From: Coenobita brevimanus
Lineage: Eukaryota; Arthropoda; Malacostraca; Decapoda; Coenobitidae
Length of the DNA: 64,000 bases
Direction of reading: 5' to 3'
Assembly: GCA_032717465.1 (NCBI GenBank)
Contig: CM064666.1
Coordinates: 5,756,028-5,820,027 of the forward strand
Shown: positions 44,241-55,187 of the stretch, piece by piece
Numbering within the stretch: position 1 is the first letter of the stretch
Layout: every line of letters starts with the position of its first letter
Program-made: the position numbers and the translations under genes
The notes under the pieces: generated by a model
Told to the model about the DNA's origin: nothing
Database searches by the model: none
The model's input: the letters and a program-made list of their open reading frames with translations, nothing else

Positions 44241-44289
44241 TTGTTCTTACCTAATTGTTCTTACCTAATTGTATCTTTACAGGAATGAG

Positions 44290-45035
44290 TCAAGCTCGTA
44301 CTGTCCTGTGCCTTAAACCATATTTATCATACATATCCTTAAATTTGTGAATTGTTTTGGCACACACTATTTCATTCGGTAGTGCATTCCATTGATCAAT
44401 TGCTCTGTTTGGGAAACTGAATTTCCTTACGTCTTTATCACCTCTCTTCTTATGCAGTTTTTTGCAGTGTCCTCTTGCTGATGCTTCTCCATATGTTAAG
44501 TAATCATTTATGTCTATTTTCTCCTTTCCTGATATGCACTTATATAGCATTATCATGTCACCTCTTTTCCTTCTCTCCTGTAGTGTTGGTAGATTCAGTT
44601 TATTTAGTCTTTCTTCGTAGCTTAGGTCCCTTAAGCTTGGTATCCATCTTGTAGCGGCCCTTTGAACTTTTTCAATCTTGTCTACATGCTTTTTGAGATG
44701 AGGACTCCAGACTATTGATGCATATTCCAGGGTTGGTCTAATGAATGATGTTATTATCCTTCTTAGGAGTTCTTCATTTATGTATGTGAATGCTATTCTC
44801 ATATTTGCAAGCAGTGTATACATGTTCCGTACCTTCTCGCTGATGTGGTCAGCCGGAGATAGTCTGTTATTGATAATCACACCTAGGTCTTTCTCTCTTT
44901 CTGATGTGTATAGGGTTTTATTTCCTAACTTATAATCCCAATCAGGTCTTTTTCCACTTTTACCAAACTTGATTACATGACACTTGTCCACATTGAATTC
45001 CATTTCCCATGTACTACTCCATTCATGAAGTTTAT
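44290..45035 (-). pseudogene. LINE-C ORF2, RT C-terminal part
   Basis: An open frame from the MITE junction to the ORF2 stop at 44290. Motifs are HEWSSTWEMEFNVDKCHVIK, KDLGVIINNRLSP, RPTLEYASIVWSPHLKKHVD, IEKVQRAATRWIP and a terminal FSFPNRAIDQWNALPNEIV, the standard CR1/L2 ending. Frame and residues continue exactly with the upstream part at 45803 if the MITE and one TTAA are ignored. Confidence 0.9.
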
Positions 45036-45802
45036 TTAACCCGCCCCGTCCCGACCACTTTTTGACCACTGGTACCCCCCAATCCCGACCATTTTTCGAC
45101 CCTTTTTTTTTTTGCTAAAACTTTCGCTTTTGGTGAGAAACATCAAAAATTCATAGAGAAATCGCTCACCTGAGGTTTAAAATACTCATTACAGGTAGGA
45201 GAGCCTCCTTACCTTACTGGGTTTTCTATCAGGCTGGCACCAAAGAAAACGAGTTCTATGGGAGGATAACTATTTCACACCACTCATAAACGGTATTTAT
45301 TTATTTACTGTTACGAATTTATATGTAGTACAAGAGTATATTGGTTTTCAAGCAGTAATATAGGCATTATAAGCATTGTTTCACTCACTAATACCTGACC
45401 TTTTTTTGCCACATTACCTGATCATCATTTCTAACTGTTTCTTCCTCTAATGCTATGTAAAGTTTGTCCTCCACATTGCCATTGATTGGGGAATCACTCT
45501 GGCCCTGAATTTCGTACCGTGGCATGACATGGCTATACTGGCCAGGTCACTGATAACAGGTGAATTGCTGAGAAAAGGGCATGCAGGGGGGGGGAGGAGG
45601 TCATGCTGGGTAAGGCATTGTCTCTGCCTGGCATCTTGTTGAGGAAGGTGTCCCGTGTATACGTACCAAAAATGACTCGCGAAAATTGAAAATTGTGGAA
45701 ATTATGAACCTTGCAATTGCAGGACGTTGAAGTACGTCCTCGGGATTAGCTGTGACAAAACGAGAGGACGTGGAAGTACGTCCTCGGGACGGCGCGGGTT
45801 AA
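45036..45802. mobile_element. PB-B MITE copy 1 (piggyBac-type), 759 bp plus TTAA duplications
   Basis: TTAA at 45036-45039 and 45799-45802. Ends CCCGCCCCGTCCCGA and, inverted, CCCGCGCCGTCCCGA (one mismatch). The element is 45040-45798. Short CGTCCTCGGGA repeats lie near the right end. No coding capacity. The interior near the left end (TTTTGGTGAGAAACATCRAA, CTCACCTGAGGTTTAAAATA) is shared with the copy at 63761. Confidence 0.93.
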
Positions 45803-48000
45803 TTCTTCTTGTAGCTCCCTACAAGAGTCTGTGCTAGTAATTCTCCTTTGTATTTTTGCATCATCTGCAAACATATTCAGATAGCTCTCATTTCCAGTGT
45901 TACTGTTTATATCATTTATGTACACTAAAAACATGATTGGTGCCAGCACCGAACCCTGTGGTACTCCACTAGTCACTTCTTTCCATGATGAGTAGCTTCC
46001 TCTTAGTACTGTTCTCATTTCTCATTTTATGAGAAAGTCTTGCATCCAACAAAACAGTTTGCCTCGAATTCATCCTTGATGGTACAGTTTCCATAAAAGT
46101 CTTTGGTGTGGTACTGTGTCAAAAGCTTTCTTGAAATCTAAATAGATACTGTCCACCCATCCTTCCCTTTCCTGTATTGTGTTTGTTATTCTGTCATAGT
46201 AGCTCAACAGATTAGTAACACATGATTTTCCTTTTCTGAAAGCAAACTGTCTTTCTGTTATCATACTGTGTTCTTTTAGATGATTTACCCAAGCTTTTCT
46301 TACAAGTTTTTCTAATACCTTGCTTACAACACTGGTCAGTGATACTGGTCGGTAGCTGAGAGGATTTTCTCTATTTCCTTTCTTGAATAAGGGGACTATA
46401 TTTCCTTTCTTCCAAATATCAGGTAGTTTCCCTTGACTCAAGGATTTCTTGAAAATTAAAAATAATGGTTTACTTAACTCCTTTGCACATTCTCGTAATA
46501 CCCAACATTAAATTTCATCAGGACCACTTGCTTTTCCTCTGTCTAATCTACTTAACTTCTCCTGTATTACTTTTTCTGCTATTTGTATATCTGGTAGTAT
46601 GTGTGGACATGCGTGTTCCACATAGTCCCTCTCAAAATTTTTTTCTTCTGTAAAAACTAATTGGAAATTCTTATTTAGTGCTTCACAAATATCTTTCTCT
46701 TGTGTATAAGTGATTCCCTCGTCCGTAATGGATTGTATTATATCTTTTACTTTGGTTTTGCTTCTGATTTGGCTGTAAAACAGCTTTGGTTGATCACTAC
46801 TTTTATTTATTATATCCTCCTCAAGCTGTTTTTGGGTTTCACTCCTTATTCTTGTATAGTCGTTTCTTGCCTGTTTGTAATTATTATACGCCCTTTCACT
46901 ATTGTGTCTTCTGTATCTATTCCACAACAAATCTCTTCTTTCTTTTGATTTTTTTACATTCTGTATTGAACCATTTCTGTATTGTCTTATCTGCTCCTTT
47001 GTGCTGTGGGATGTACTTCTGGACTCCTATTTCATAAAATTAAAAAAAAAAATTATATACAGCATTTAAATCTTGTCCTCTAAGCTCATTTTCCCAATCA
47101 ACTTCTAAGAAATACTTCTTTAGGCTCTTTTTGTAACTGTCATTGCTGTTTACTATGTCATATGCTATCCTGAAGTTATAATTTAGTACTGCATGATCGC
47201 TTTTGCCGAGTGGAGGGTGATATATTAAACTGTCAATGTCATTTTCTTGCCTAGTAAATATTAGATCTAGCACTGAAGGTACACATCAAGTCATCTTTTT
47301 CTGGTGGTTTCCCTCACATGTTGCTTTAAGAAAAACTCTTGTACGAGATCCAGGAGCTTTTGGTCCCAACAGCTTTCTTGGCTATTTATATCTAGAGTAT
47401 TCCAATTTATATTTGTATTGAAGTCCCCAGTTAGTATAATTCTTTCCGATTTCTCTTCCATTTTATGTAGCAATGATCTTATACTCTGAATTGTAATCTC
47501 TGCCAGGTCCTCATATTCGTCTCTTTCCCATGTGTTTGATCTGGGTGGCATGTACAAATTGGCTACAATTACTTTACCTTCAGATGTGTCGATCTCTACT
47601 GTACTCAGTTCTACTTGTGATGGTATATCTAGGTTTATTTCCTTGACTTTTAGATTTTTCTTAGTTAATATTATAATTCCTCCTCCTTTTTTTAAATTTC
47701 TGTCTCTTCTCCATATATTGTATTCCTCTAAGTTTAGTATGTCATTGGATATCCTTGGTGTTAATTTTGTCTCAGTTAGGCATATTATTTGTGGTTCATT
47801 TTCTCTGACATAATCATTCATCTCTAGTAATTTAGATACCATTCTATCCACATTTGAGTACATCAACTTTATCATCTTGTTTATATACTTGTCATGACAT
47901 GGTTCTACTACCTTCCTCCTTTTTCTTCCATCCTGTTTGTGTACCACTTTCGTACCTGCAATCCTATTACTTTGTAAAAAAAATTCTTCTCTTCTGATCT
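45803..48000 (-). pseudogene. LINE-C ORF2: endonuclease and RT core
   Basis: Endonuclease frame 47947-47291: MYSNVDRMVSKLLEMND, QIICLTETKLTPR, KVIVANLYMPPRS and IILTGDFNTNINW. The SDH block (GKSDHAVLNYN) is in the next frame (47273-47040). Linker frame 46930-46508 ends RLDRGKASGPDEI. RT frame 46441-46070 has IVPLFKKGNRENPLSYRPVS and YLDFKKAFDTVPHQ (motif A). Frame 46018-45803 has VPQGSVLAPIMFLVYINDI and MFADDAKI (motif C, Asp pair kept). Four or so frame changes or stops show decay. Confidence 0.9.
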
Positions 48001-48773
48001 TCCCTCATTTTTTGTTTTTGCTTCCTCCCTTTTCTCTTTCAGTAATTCCAGTTCCTCTTGTGTTAGGCACCTTTTTATCCATACATTTTTGAACTCTTTT
48101 TCCATAAGATTCTTTGCATTTTTTAGTATCTCTTCCACAGTGTTTACACTCTGGAAAGTCACCTTTAGAGGTCTTGTCTTGCTTTTCTCGTATTTCCCTA
48201 ACCTTTTGTGTTCCTCTATGTCTTTACTACAGATTTCCTCTGATACTTCTTTCAGTAAGCTCATTAAATTTGCCATCTCCTTTTTGTCTCTAGTGATCTT
48301 GTTTTTAACTTCTTCCTCTTCTATACCAGTGATACTGTTGATTTATTTATTTCTACTGAATCTCTGACTAACTTTGGATTGTTTTGGATTATTCTTTTCA
48401 CTTCCTTTTTAATGCTTTTTTCCTCCACCCTTGTTTCTAAGTCTTTCTTTACTTTCACCATTTCAGCATACGTGGTTTCTACATCATTTTTGTAGCTTTG
48501 CACAGCTTTATTCACCTGTGTTATCTTCTCCTCAATATCACTGCTCTGGTCCATAAGACTGCTTGCTTGTCTAATTGTCTCTGTGTCATTTTTGAACTCT
48601 TCCATAACACTCTCGTGATTGACTACTGTACTTGCCATTTCACTCTCTTCCTAAGCGTACTCAATTCCACTGTTAGTTCACTGATGGTTGTGTCTTTCTT
48701 ATTGGCCTCCCTTCCTAGTCTTTCTATCTCTTCCTTTTGCAAGTGCATTTGCTTCTTTATTTCATCAATTTTG
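47908..48773 (-). pseudogene. LINE-C ORF1 (coiled coil plus RNA-binding-like domain)
   Basis: The 5'-most piece (about 48773-48650) is a heptad-rich stretch, KIDEIKKQMHLQKEEIERL onward, cut at the LTR junction. It continues after a shift as 48638-48321 (ITQVNKAVQSYKND, MVKVKKDLETRVEEK), still coiled coil. 48276-47908 resembles the RRM-like half of LINE ORF1 proteins: KTRPLKVTFQSVNTVEEIL, WIKRCLTQEELELLKEK. This kind of ORF1 forms trimeric RNA-binding particles in other LINEs. Confidence 0.75.
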
Positions 48774-49293
48774 TGCGAGTGAGTGAGTGAGTGCGATCTC
48801 ATTAATTTGATTTTGAAATGTAACATTATATTTATTTTTGTAATCAATAAATTTAACAGTTCTTTTTCTTGAGCTTAATGTAATGTAAACTCTTGGTTGA
48901 TTTCTCCGCAATTAAGCTTATTTCTCTTATAGCTCCTAGCTTGCATAAACGTTTTGCTATTCATAACTGGTATTTAGGCCAGTCTTGTTGTATTAAGCTT
49001 AAAATCCGTTGTGCCTCCTAGGAGTTAAGCATCGGCAAGAACCTGATACTATTATTAGTATTAGTTATTTATTGTCAGGGGTGAAGTAGCTTTCTCCAGA
49101 GGCTAACAGTACTAAACAGGAATTGAGTGATTAGTCTCTGCTGTGTATTGTTGAGAAAGTTTATAAATTCTCGTTCTTAGAGAATCGTGCGAAGCAAGTC
49201 AACGTAAAGTAATCGTTGCTTGCTTTAGTAAGACAATCATTGTCCCTGCTCTGCAATGCTATTGAACATTATTATCATAAACATAATATTTAG
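48774..49293 (+). repeat. LTR-1 5' LTR, part 2
   Basis: Matches about 55650-56150 of the 3' LTR. Ends with the left copy of the LINE-B1 duplication ATAATATTTAG (49283-49293). Confidence 0.9.
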
Positions 49294-51401
49294 TGGAGGA
49301 ACGATTGGGCAAATATGAATTGGAGCAGATGGGAGACGTGGAAGGTATGTGTAAGATATTTACAGAAGAAATATGTGCAGCATGTGATGTGGTGTGTGGA
49401 AGGAAGAGAAGACGGAGGGGGGTGCAAGGAACAGCGTGGTGGACTGAAGAGGTGAAACAGGCTGTGGCACAAAAGAAGAAAGCATACAATGAATGGGTGA
49501 GAAATAGGGGCGTGGAAGAAGTTGAGAGGCGGAAGAGAGAGTTATATGTGGAAAGGAAGAGAGAGGTGAAAAGATTAGTAAGAGAGAGTAAGAAGAGAGT
49601 GGATGAGGAATTTGGAAGGAATTTGAGTGTAAAGTGGAGGGACTGTAAGAAAATGTTCTGGAGAGAAGTGAAAAGAGTAAGACAGGGTGGAAGTGAAGCT
49701 AGCAGGGGAGTGAAAGATAAAAATGGTAGATTACTAGTGGAGAAGGGAGAAAAAGTGAGCAGATGGAGAGAACACTTTAAGGAATTGTTGAACGTAGAGG
49801 ATGGAAGTAATGCGAGTATAAGTGGCTGGGGAATGGCTGGGAGAAGGAGGGAGGTGAGAAGACAGGAAGAAATCAGTAGGATAGAAGTTGTGGAAGCAAT
49901 GAAGAAAGTTAAATCAGGGAAAGCCCCAGGAATTGATGAAGTGTGTGGTGAAATGCTGAAGCATGGGGGAGAGATAGTAGTAGAATGGATGTGGAAGATG
50001 TGCAGATTGGCCTGGGAGGAAGGTAGAGTCCCGGAGGATTGGAAGTCAGGTATAATTATTCCCTTGTACAAAGGAAAAGGGGAAAAAGAAGTGTGTGGTA
50101 ATCATAGGGGCATTTGTCTTCTTAGTAAAATAGGTAAAGTGTATGGTAGGGTACTTACAGACAGAGTTAGAGAAAGAACAGAGAAATTAGTTGGAGAAGA
50201 ACAGGGAGGCTTTAGGAAGGGAAGAGGTTGTGTAGATCAGATATTCATTCTTAGATCTTTAGTGGAAAAGTTTCTAGAGAAGGGAAAGAAGTTGTATGCG
50301 GCTTTCATGGATTTGGAGAAAGCATATGACAGGGTGGATAGACAAGGATTGTGGAAAGTGTTAAGAATATATGGAGTAGATGGGAAGTTGTTGAATGCTG
50401 TGAAGAGTATGTACGATGGTGCGAAGGCTGCAGTGCGTGTGGATGGTGAACTAAGTGAATTTTTCTCTTTGAAAGTTGGTTTGAAACAGGGATGTGTCAT
50501 GTCTCCATGGTTGTTCAATCTGTACATGGATGGGGTAATAAAAGAGGTACAAGGTAGGGTAGTGGATGTTGGAGTGGCCCTGGTGAGAGAGGATAGTGTT
50601 TGGAAACTCCCTGTACTGTTGTTTGCAGATGATACTGTGTTGTTCAGTGAAGACGAAGGGGAGCTGCAAGGCTTGGTGGATGAGTTTGAGAGAGTGTGTA
50701 AGAAACGGAACCTAAAGGTGAATGTAGGGAAGAGTAAAGTGATGGTCTTTGAGAGAGGTGAAGTTAGTGAATGTACAGCGAGGTTGGATGGTGAGGAATT
50801 GGAAAATGTGAGTACGTTTAAGTATTTGGGTAGTGTGATGAGTAAGGATGGAGGTTTGGAGGGTGACGTGCTTGAAAGGGTACAGCAGGGAAGAAAGGTT
50901 GCTGGTTCCTTGAAAGCAGTGATAAGAAACAGGGAAGTGAGCATGGAAGTGAAAAAGTTACTACATGACAGTATTGTGATACCAACTCTAACGTACGGAA
51001 GTGAAGCTTGGACATTGTTGGAAGGACACAAGTCAAGAGTGAGAGCAGTGGAAATGAGTTATTTAAGAGGAGCCTGTGGAGTCACGTGGAGAGACAGGCT
51101 GACGAATGAGGATATAAAGGAGCGTTGTGGTGTGGATGTGGATGTGATAGGAAGCGTTATGAGGAACACACTGAGGTGGTTTGGCCATGTGGAGAGGATA
51201 GAGGGTGAAAGACTGACGAAGAGAGTGTATATGAGTGAGGTGGAGGGGGGAAGAGGGAGGGGGAGGCCGAGGATGAGATGGAGGGATGGGGTGGAGAGGT
51301 ATATGAGAGAGGGGGGTGTGAGTTGGGAGCAGGGCAGTGAAATGGCGGGGGACAGGGCGACTTGGAGGCGATTTTTTTGTGGCCACCCCAAACGGGATTG
51401 A
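49294..51401 (+). CDS. LINE-B1 reverse transcriptase ORF, open but lacking the endonuclease
   Basis: About 700 codons open from the truncation point to the stop. Domains: a basic linker (residues 1-180), an RT start with KSGKAPGIDEVCGEMLKHGG, IIIPLYKGKGEKEVCGNHRG, GGFRKGRGCVDQIF, FMDLEKAYDRVDRQG (motif A), VGLKQGCVMSPWLFNLYMDG (motif B), LLFADDTVLF (motif C, both Asp), FKYLGSVMSKDG, a thumb, and a C-terminal RWFGHVERIEGERLTKRVY and RGRGRPRMRWRDGV tail. There is no native start codon because the N-terminus and endonuclease were never copied. Not autonomous, though the polymerase domain looks intact. Confidence 0.93.
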
Positions 51402-51432
51402 GGCGTCTGGCAATAGATCGATAGATAGATAG
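49294..51432 (+). mobile_element. LINE-B1 copy in LTR-1 5' LTR, 11-bp target duplication
   Basis: A 5'-truncated RTE-like LINE with a (GATA)n tail (51413-51432). ATAATATTTAG is present at 49283-49293 and 51433-51443, after which LTR-1 sequence resumes. It has the cleanest coding frame of all LINE copies in the window, which suggests a recent insertion. Confidence 0.95.
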
Positions 51433-51443
51433 ATAATATTTAG

Positions 51444-51468
51444 CATTTATTTTAAAAACCCAGTGACA
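51444..51468 (+). repeat. LTR-1 5' LTR, terminal part
   Basis: CATTTATTTTAAAAACCCAG then TGACA, equal to the end of the 3' LTR at 56171-56195. Confidence 0.92.
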
Positions 51469-51490
51469 ATTGGCGACCTTGCCAGGATAT
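51469..51490 (+). promoter_or_regulatory. Candidate primer-binding site of LTR-1
   Basis: TGGCGACCTTGCCAGGAT starts two bases after the LTR end, where Gypsy elements place the tRNA primer site. The priming tRNA was not identified. Confidence 0.65.
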
Positions 51491-51879
51491 TAACTCCTAG
51501 CTCTAAAGCTATTCATGAGATAGTGCTCTCTCGTTCATATTTAGGTATTTATCATTAAAGTTTATAGGCACAAGTTTACTGGTGTGTACCGTTAATTTAG
51601 CAAGTGAATTTTTGCTTTATTAATCCATAGAGTACTTAACTCTATTTAGTACTTTATTTTTGGTAACGCCAGACGATTTTATTCGCTCCTGGGTAGCCGC
51701 CGTACCCATTGTGTTAATTATTGAGTCTTCTCAGTCATTTGCAATTTTGTTTTATTTTTGCCAGTTAACTAGATAAGACTGGTCACCACTAGCTTGTGTC
51801 TGTATTCTTTACTTGTGTTATTAGCATTCGTTTGCGAAACAGTTAGTACTCAGCTCGGTTTGCTTAGTAAATTAGCGCC

Positions 51880-52952
51880 ATGGCAGCCAGTGTCTATGTA
51901 CAGGAAGCTAAAGAAATGGACCTCACTGACCCAGAAAAAATACAAATCTACGTCCTCTCACGGTTTAATTATGAGCAGGAACGTGAGAAAGATGCTCGTG
52001 ACGAGCGTAGAATCCAGTGCGAACACGAGTGAGAACAGCGTGAATATGAGCGAGAACAGCGCAAACACGAGCAGAAACAATGCGAGCTCGAGTTAGAAAA
52101 AGAGCGACAACAGCGCGAACACAAGCAAAAACAGCGCGAACTCGACTTAGAATATGAGCGAGAACAGCGTGAGGAACGAGAGAGAGAACGAGAACACGAA
52201 CGTGCCGAGCGAGAAGCATGCGAAAAACATGAACTTGAAGTGCTGAAGCTCAAGCGAGATTCCTTGGCTTCAGACATATCCGGTGCAATTGGTCAAAGCT
52301 CCACAAGCATTCTCCCTGCACATGTCCTGGCGACCCCACGCATCAAGCTTCCTTCATACAAGGAAGGCAAGCGAATCGAGCCGTACATAGCTCGTTTTGA
52401 GGACATGGCAGACATGTATCAACTGGATGAGGCAGCTAAGCGGCTCCAATTTCTTAGTTTATTTGAGGGCCCTGCCCTCGATATTCTCCACAGAATTCGT
52501 GGAGACAATCTCACATATGAGATGATGAAAGCTGCACTCATTAAGGCGTATGGTCTCACAGTAGACGACACCAAAGTTCAGTTCATGCAAGCTCGTCTCC
52601 AAGACAAGGAGACAGCTGTTCAGTTCCTCGACCGTCTCACTGCTTACTTAGGTGAGTGGATGGAGAAAGATGAAACTCCTTCCATGCGTGAGGGGATAAT
52701 TGACCTTATGCTGTGTACACAGCTAGAGAGGTCGTGGCCTGCGAGCTCATAGCACAGCTTAAGATCTGCCAGGTGAAAGATGCCAGCCAAATGGCAGAAA
52801 AGGCTGACGCATTCTTTACTGCATACGAGTATCAAACTCGTAAGCAAAACACCTGGAACAGCAGAAAAGATACTGCCAAATCTGGGAAGCCGTCTCAGAC
52901 TGAACCCCAGCAACAAGGCCATTCTCAGAATAATGGCCAAGGTCCAAAATAG
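51880..52952 (+). pseudogene. LTR-1 gag with SCAN-like capsid segment
   Basis: ATG at 51880 (GCGCCATGG context). Residues 1-50 are followed by a highly charged Glu/Arg/Gln coiled-coil-like stretch with a TGA at 52030-52032. From about 52330 comes a capsid-type domain (RIKLPSYKEGKRIEPYIARF, LQFLSLFEGPALDILHRI), then VQFMQARLQDKETAVQFLDR and a helical region up to DAFFTAYE that resembles the SCAN fold of vertebrate zinc-finger proteins. A frameshift falls near 52727. The tail is Gln/Asn-rich with no CCHC knuckle and ends at a TAG (52950-52952). SCAN is known to derive from Gmr1-like gag. Confidence 0.8.
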
Positions 52953-54251
52953 CAGTGGAAGGACCAGGGGCAAAACACTCAGAAACCTGAGTGGAAGAGG
53001 TACAACAAGTACCCTAACCAGCAGCAGTATCAGCCACGCAACCGACAGTCGGGACAAACTTTTTCACCACCAGTTCAAAAGAGACAGGAAGCGAACGCAG
53101 CCTTCATTCCTCAGCAGCAGCACGGTGGTCACGTCCCTATCAGTATGGGTACTCCCCCACAGTTCACTAGTCCCACAGTGACAGTGAACCCCCCTCCACA
53201 GCTGGCCAATGTTCCATCTCCACAGGCAGTGAGTACGACCCCTCAAGTATATAATTCACAAGGCACCACGTTTGCCGCATCAATTCAGCAGCCTCATGAG
53301 TGGCTAGCTGCTTCCTCCACAAGCCCTCCCACAGGTGACAGTACCTTTCTTGTTCAGCCAGGGTTTGTGGGAGACATCCCTGTGAAGGTCCTGAGAGACA
53401 ATGGTTCCTCAGGTTGCTCTGTCAAGCAGAGTTTAGTTCGGCCTGAGCAGTATACAGGTCGACAGATCCATGCAAACCTTATTGATGGATCAGTGAGATT
53501 GTTTCCTGAGGCATGTATCCAGGTGGCATCTCCATTTTATACTGGTACGACACTTGCAGTTGTCATGCCAGAACCTTTATTTGACCTTATCATAGGTAAC
53601 ATTTACGGTGTCAAGGATAGTTGCACCGAACATGACGCTAATCAGACTTCGGCTGCGGTAACACGAGCCATGGCTGGGTCTCCAGACTGTGTCACCCCAG
53701 TGATCATTGAATCGCCGCAAGATCTGATGTGTAGCCAACTTGTTGTACAAGAACAACATTCTGACCCGACACTTGCTGCCGTGCAGAACAAACAAAAGGG
53801 TCGAGTGATTAAGTATTCACGGGGAGGTCGAGCCAAGTTCCTTCGCAAACAAGGACGGCTCTACCGTGAGTCACGAACACCCGAGGGTGAGGTTCGACTC
53901 CAGTTTGTCGTTCCCGCCAAGTACCGCCTAGCAGTGTTACAATGGGGTCATTGTTCAGCCTCAGGAGGTCACATGGGCAAAAGGAAGACCCAGGACCGTA
54001 TCCAAGCTGACTTTTTCTGGCCAGGGATGGGACGAGACATAAATAGTTTTGTCCGTTCCTGCAGTGTGTGTCAAAGTAACACCACTAATCAGGGACATGC
54101 CCTTCCTGTGCCGTTCGTAACCACACCTGTAATCTCTGAGTCAGTTGAGAGACAGGATAGTGGTGAAGTGAGTGTAGACCTGACGTCTCACTTGTTGGCC
54201 CCACAGGACACAGTATGTCCAGAGCCTGTACACACATATTATGTACCGTAG
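52953..54251 (+). pseudogene. LTR-1 protease followed directly by integrase zinc domain
   Basis: In frame with the gag tail after the TAG. A Gln/Pro-rich linker leads to a retropepsin-like segment at about 53360-53610 (FVGDIPVKVLRDNGSSGCSV, with DNG where DSG/DTG is usual, and PLFDLIIGNIYGV). A charged linker follows, then at about 53910-54080 the H2C2 zinc domain: HCSASGGH, then DFFWPGMGRDINSFVRSCSV with the Cys pair. The frame then has about 50 residues without a recognised domain. The integrase catalytic core, RT and RNase H are absent. Gene order protease-integrase fits Gmr1-like Gypsy elements. Non-functional as a polymerase source. Confidence 0.82.
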
Positions 54252-54567
54252 GTTAAGGGGGAAGTTCGAGAGAGAACTCCGCAGAGGCGGGTCGAGGCTA
54301 TGGAAGACCCGAGTTTGCACAAGGATTCTCAGCTCCCCGATACTAATATAAGTACTGTAGGTTAAGGGGGAAGTTCGAGAGAGAACTCGGCAGAGGCAAC
54401 TCGAGGATATGGAAGACCCGAGTTTACACAAGGATTCTCAGCTCCCCGATACTAATATAAGTACTGTAGGTTAAGGCACAGGTTGAGGACCCGTGTGCAG
54501 TTTGAGGCTATGGAAGATCCGAGTTTGCACAAGGATTCTCAGCTTGCTGACACTAATCGTGTGCTAT
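54249..54567 (+). repeat. LTR-1 tandem repeat, 109-bp period, about 3 units
   Basis: Units start TAGGTTAAGG at 54249, 54358 and 54467. The first two are nearly identical. The third differs in its first half but shares CTATGGAAGA.CCGAGTTTGC and ACAAGGATTCTCAGCT. Each of the first two holds GTTC-GAGAGA-GAAC, a short hairpin, and a purine-rich start. Located where the pol genes have been lost. Confidence 0.9.
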
Positions 54568-55187
54568 AATTAATGGCGACCTCGAATGTACGAAGCTTAG
54601 ACTGTCACTTATATTTTTCAGCTAGAGCGTACTTGTCATAGCATGTACGGATTGCTAGGCAGAGAGAGTAATTGTAATAAGAATTTTGTCTCATTGACAC
54701 ATTTGATGCTCCACCTTAATTGGTTTTGCAGGTACAGCAATGGGTGTAGCAGTTTTGCTGTGCGGGCCAGCTGATCGTCTGCCGCACGCTGCCGCCTCTT
54801 CTCCTCTGCCTTCGTCGTCGCCATATTATTATTTACTGTGTCATTTTACACGTAGGTACAGTTACACCACAACTGTTACACCTACACCATGTATTACATA
54901 CATCACGCTACACAACAATTAGTTGTCAGTGTAAATGTAGCGACTTTTCGCTCAGTTTGACCTGAGTACAGGATTTTCACCATCGTCACGGAGTTTTTTC
55001 CCTCAAGCTTGCTTCTATTAACGTAAATACGAGGTTTTTTCGCTCACTGGCGACTGCGACTTTCTCCTGTAGCAGGATAGCACACACACCACAGTGTGAA
55101 TCTTGTGTGACTGAGCTAGGATTTATATATATGCATATTGAAATTTTTTTTCTGAAGGAAAAAAGATTTTATTTCGATAGGGCGTAA
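54568..55187 (+). other. LTR-1 3' untranslated region and polypurine zone
   Basis: No coding domain. GAAGGAAAAAAGA at 55154-55166 is purine-rich and lies 22 bases before the 3' LTR. It is the best candidate for the plus-strand primer. Confidence 0.5.

Larger units (their letters stand above)
44241..48773 (-). mobile_element. LINE-C: CR1-like LINE in the LTR-1 5' LTR
   Basis: On the minus strand it runs from a 5'-truncated ORF1 (from about 48773) through ORF2 to a 3' end made of two copies of CAATTAGGTAAGAA, the short-repeat tail typical of CR1-group elements. LTR-1 sequence (CTCTTG before, TGTGAGTGAGTGAG after) resumes on both sides when compared with the 3' LTR. A PB-B MITE splits ORF2 at 45040-45798. 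Frames are broken at several places. Confidence 0.88.
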
